Shown here in pieces: positions 63,703 through 64,000 of a stretch of 64,000 nt of DNA; position 1 is the first letter of the stretch, and every line of letters starts with the position of its first letter. Below the pieces are notes generated by a model, which was given only the letters and a program-made list of their open reading frames with translations, made no database searches and was not told the DNA's origin. Both the position numbers and the translations under genes were made by a program. Source of the DNA: UBA6163 sp041753075. GTDB taxonomy: Bacteria > Planctomycetota > Planctomycetia > Pirellulales > Pirellulaceae. The stretch covers positions 28,379-92,378 of the forward strand of contig JBGSVE010000114.1 of the NCBI GenBank assembly GCA_041753075.1, in the 5' to 3' direction.

Positions 63703-64000
63703 AATAAATTCCCGCGGTTGGTGTCTAGCAAGTGTATGCGCTAAAGACGAATTCTACGTGGGGAAGTGCGTCGGCGCTAGCCACCAACCTAGTAAAAGGT
63801 CCATCCGGGTTTATCGTGGATAGGCAGGATGTGGTGTTGGATTTTTTGAGGGATGGCTCCCGTGTCCAGAGTGACTGAAGGACGATCCTGTGCCGTACAA
63901 TTGACCTGCCGGGTGAAGCGGACTAAAGCTCTGCGGGGACGCAACTTTGGAAGGAATAGCCCGGTCGACCGTGCGACAAAGGTGCTCGTCGGTCGCCGGC
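63703..64000. other. right-edge spacer with repeat core and an open frame
   Basis: 63772-63782 is the reverse complement of the core GGCTAGCGCCG of the 25-base repeat. From about 63,852 a plus-strand frame (ATG) runs open to the window end for 49 codons with an Arg-rich translation lacking any family resemblance. The GC-rich, palindrome-prone 63,860-64,000 could instead be a structured RNA or the edge of a mobile element. Confidence 0.3.

Noticed and set aside
63850..64000. Group II intron 5' end.
   Set aside because: No GTGYG start, domain V or reverse-transcriptase frame can be recognised in the visible part.
1..64000. CRISPR arrays, prophage, integrases or insertion-sequence transposases.
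   Set aside because: No regularly spaced repeats and no transposase, integrase or phage structural frames were found.

Overview
The window (64 kb, moderately GC-rich, no plasmid or phage genes) looks like a chromosomal piece of a planctomycete, probably of the Pirellula/Rhodopirellula group. This is an inference from gene content: a DUF1559 gene remnant with the family C-terminus, a planctomycete-type ECF sigma factor remnant followed by an anti-sigma/PEP-CTERM remnant, a CxPSR sulfatase, several Tat-exported Gfo/Idh, NHL and enolase-superfamily proteins, a fused four-ACT aspartate kinase, a zinc-ribbon ExbD and a CpaB/CpaC/Flp pilus locus.

Layout. 0-8.2 kb (minus strand): permease start, monooxygenase, aspartate kinase, an archaeal-type phosphoglycerate mutase homologue that may be the homoserine kinase, a lipase-like lipoprotein, a methyltransferase and ComM. 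8.4-9.4 kb: a PP2C phosphatase on the plus strand. 9.5-13.7 kb (minus): a sugar-catabolism cluster (NHL protein, TIM-barrel isomerase, zinc dehydrogenase, hexulose-phosphate-synthase-like enzyme). 13.7-19.8 kb: a decay island. One intact Gfo/Idh gene sits among at least seven broken genes carrying internal deletions or frameshifts; two of them (DUF1559 and a sigma factor) meet head to head at a deletion scar near 15,200. 20-25 kb (minus): replication block dciA-dnaN-dnaA with a cysteine desulfurase. 25-28.3 kb (plus): ScpB with a very acidic tail, an SPFH protein and an NAD-kinase-like protein. 28.3-35.3 kb: PfkB kinase, HrpB, UbiD-family decarboxylase, leucyl aminopeptidase. 35.5-40.8 kb (minus): the front part of a Tad/Flp pilus locus (flp, cpaA, cpaB, cpaC, cpaE), including a 58-residue Flp pilin; the motor ATPase and platform genes are not here. 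41-43 kb: two tandem PAP2-family membrane proteins. 43-47.7 kb (plus): a hybrid histidine kinase, YqgE/AlgH and a cold-shock-like protein. 47.7-58.5 kb (minus): a seven-gene envelope cluster with ExbB/TolQ, two ExbD/TolR proteins, a TolA-like anchor protein and three large exported or anchored proteins. 58.6 kb: tRNA-Phe. 58.8-64 kb: sulfatase, glycosyltransferase, an antitoxin with a dead ParE-like toxin, a small membrane protein and a ROK-family kinase.

The two parts most worth attention are the proton-channel/beta-propeller cluster at 47.7-58.5 kb, a plausible uncharacterised energised envelope machine, and the decay island at 13.7-19.8 kb, where neighbouring genes are shortened in the same way (N- and C-terminal pieces kept, middle removed) while about 50 kb of surrounding coding sequence is intact. 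Short hairpin elements, two sharing an identical 25-base core, lie between convergent genes.
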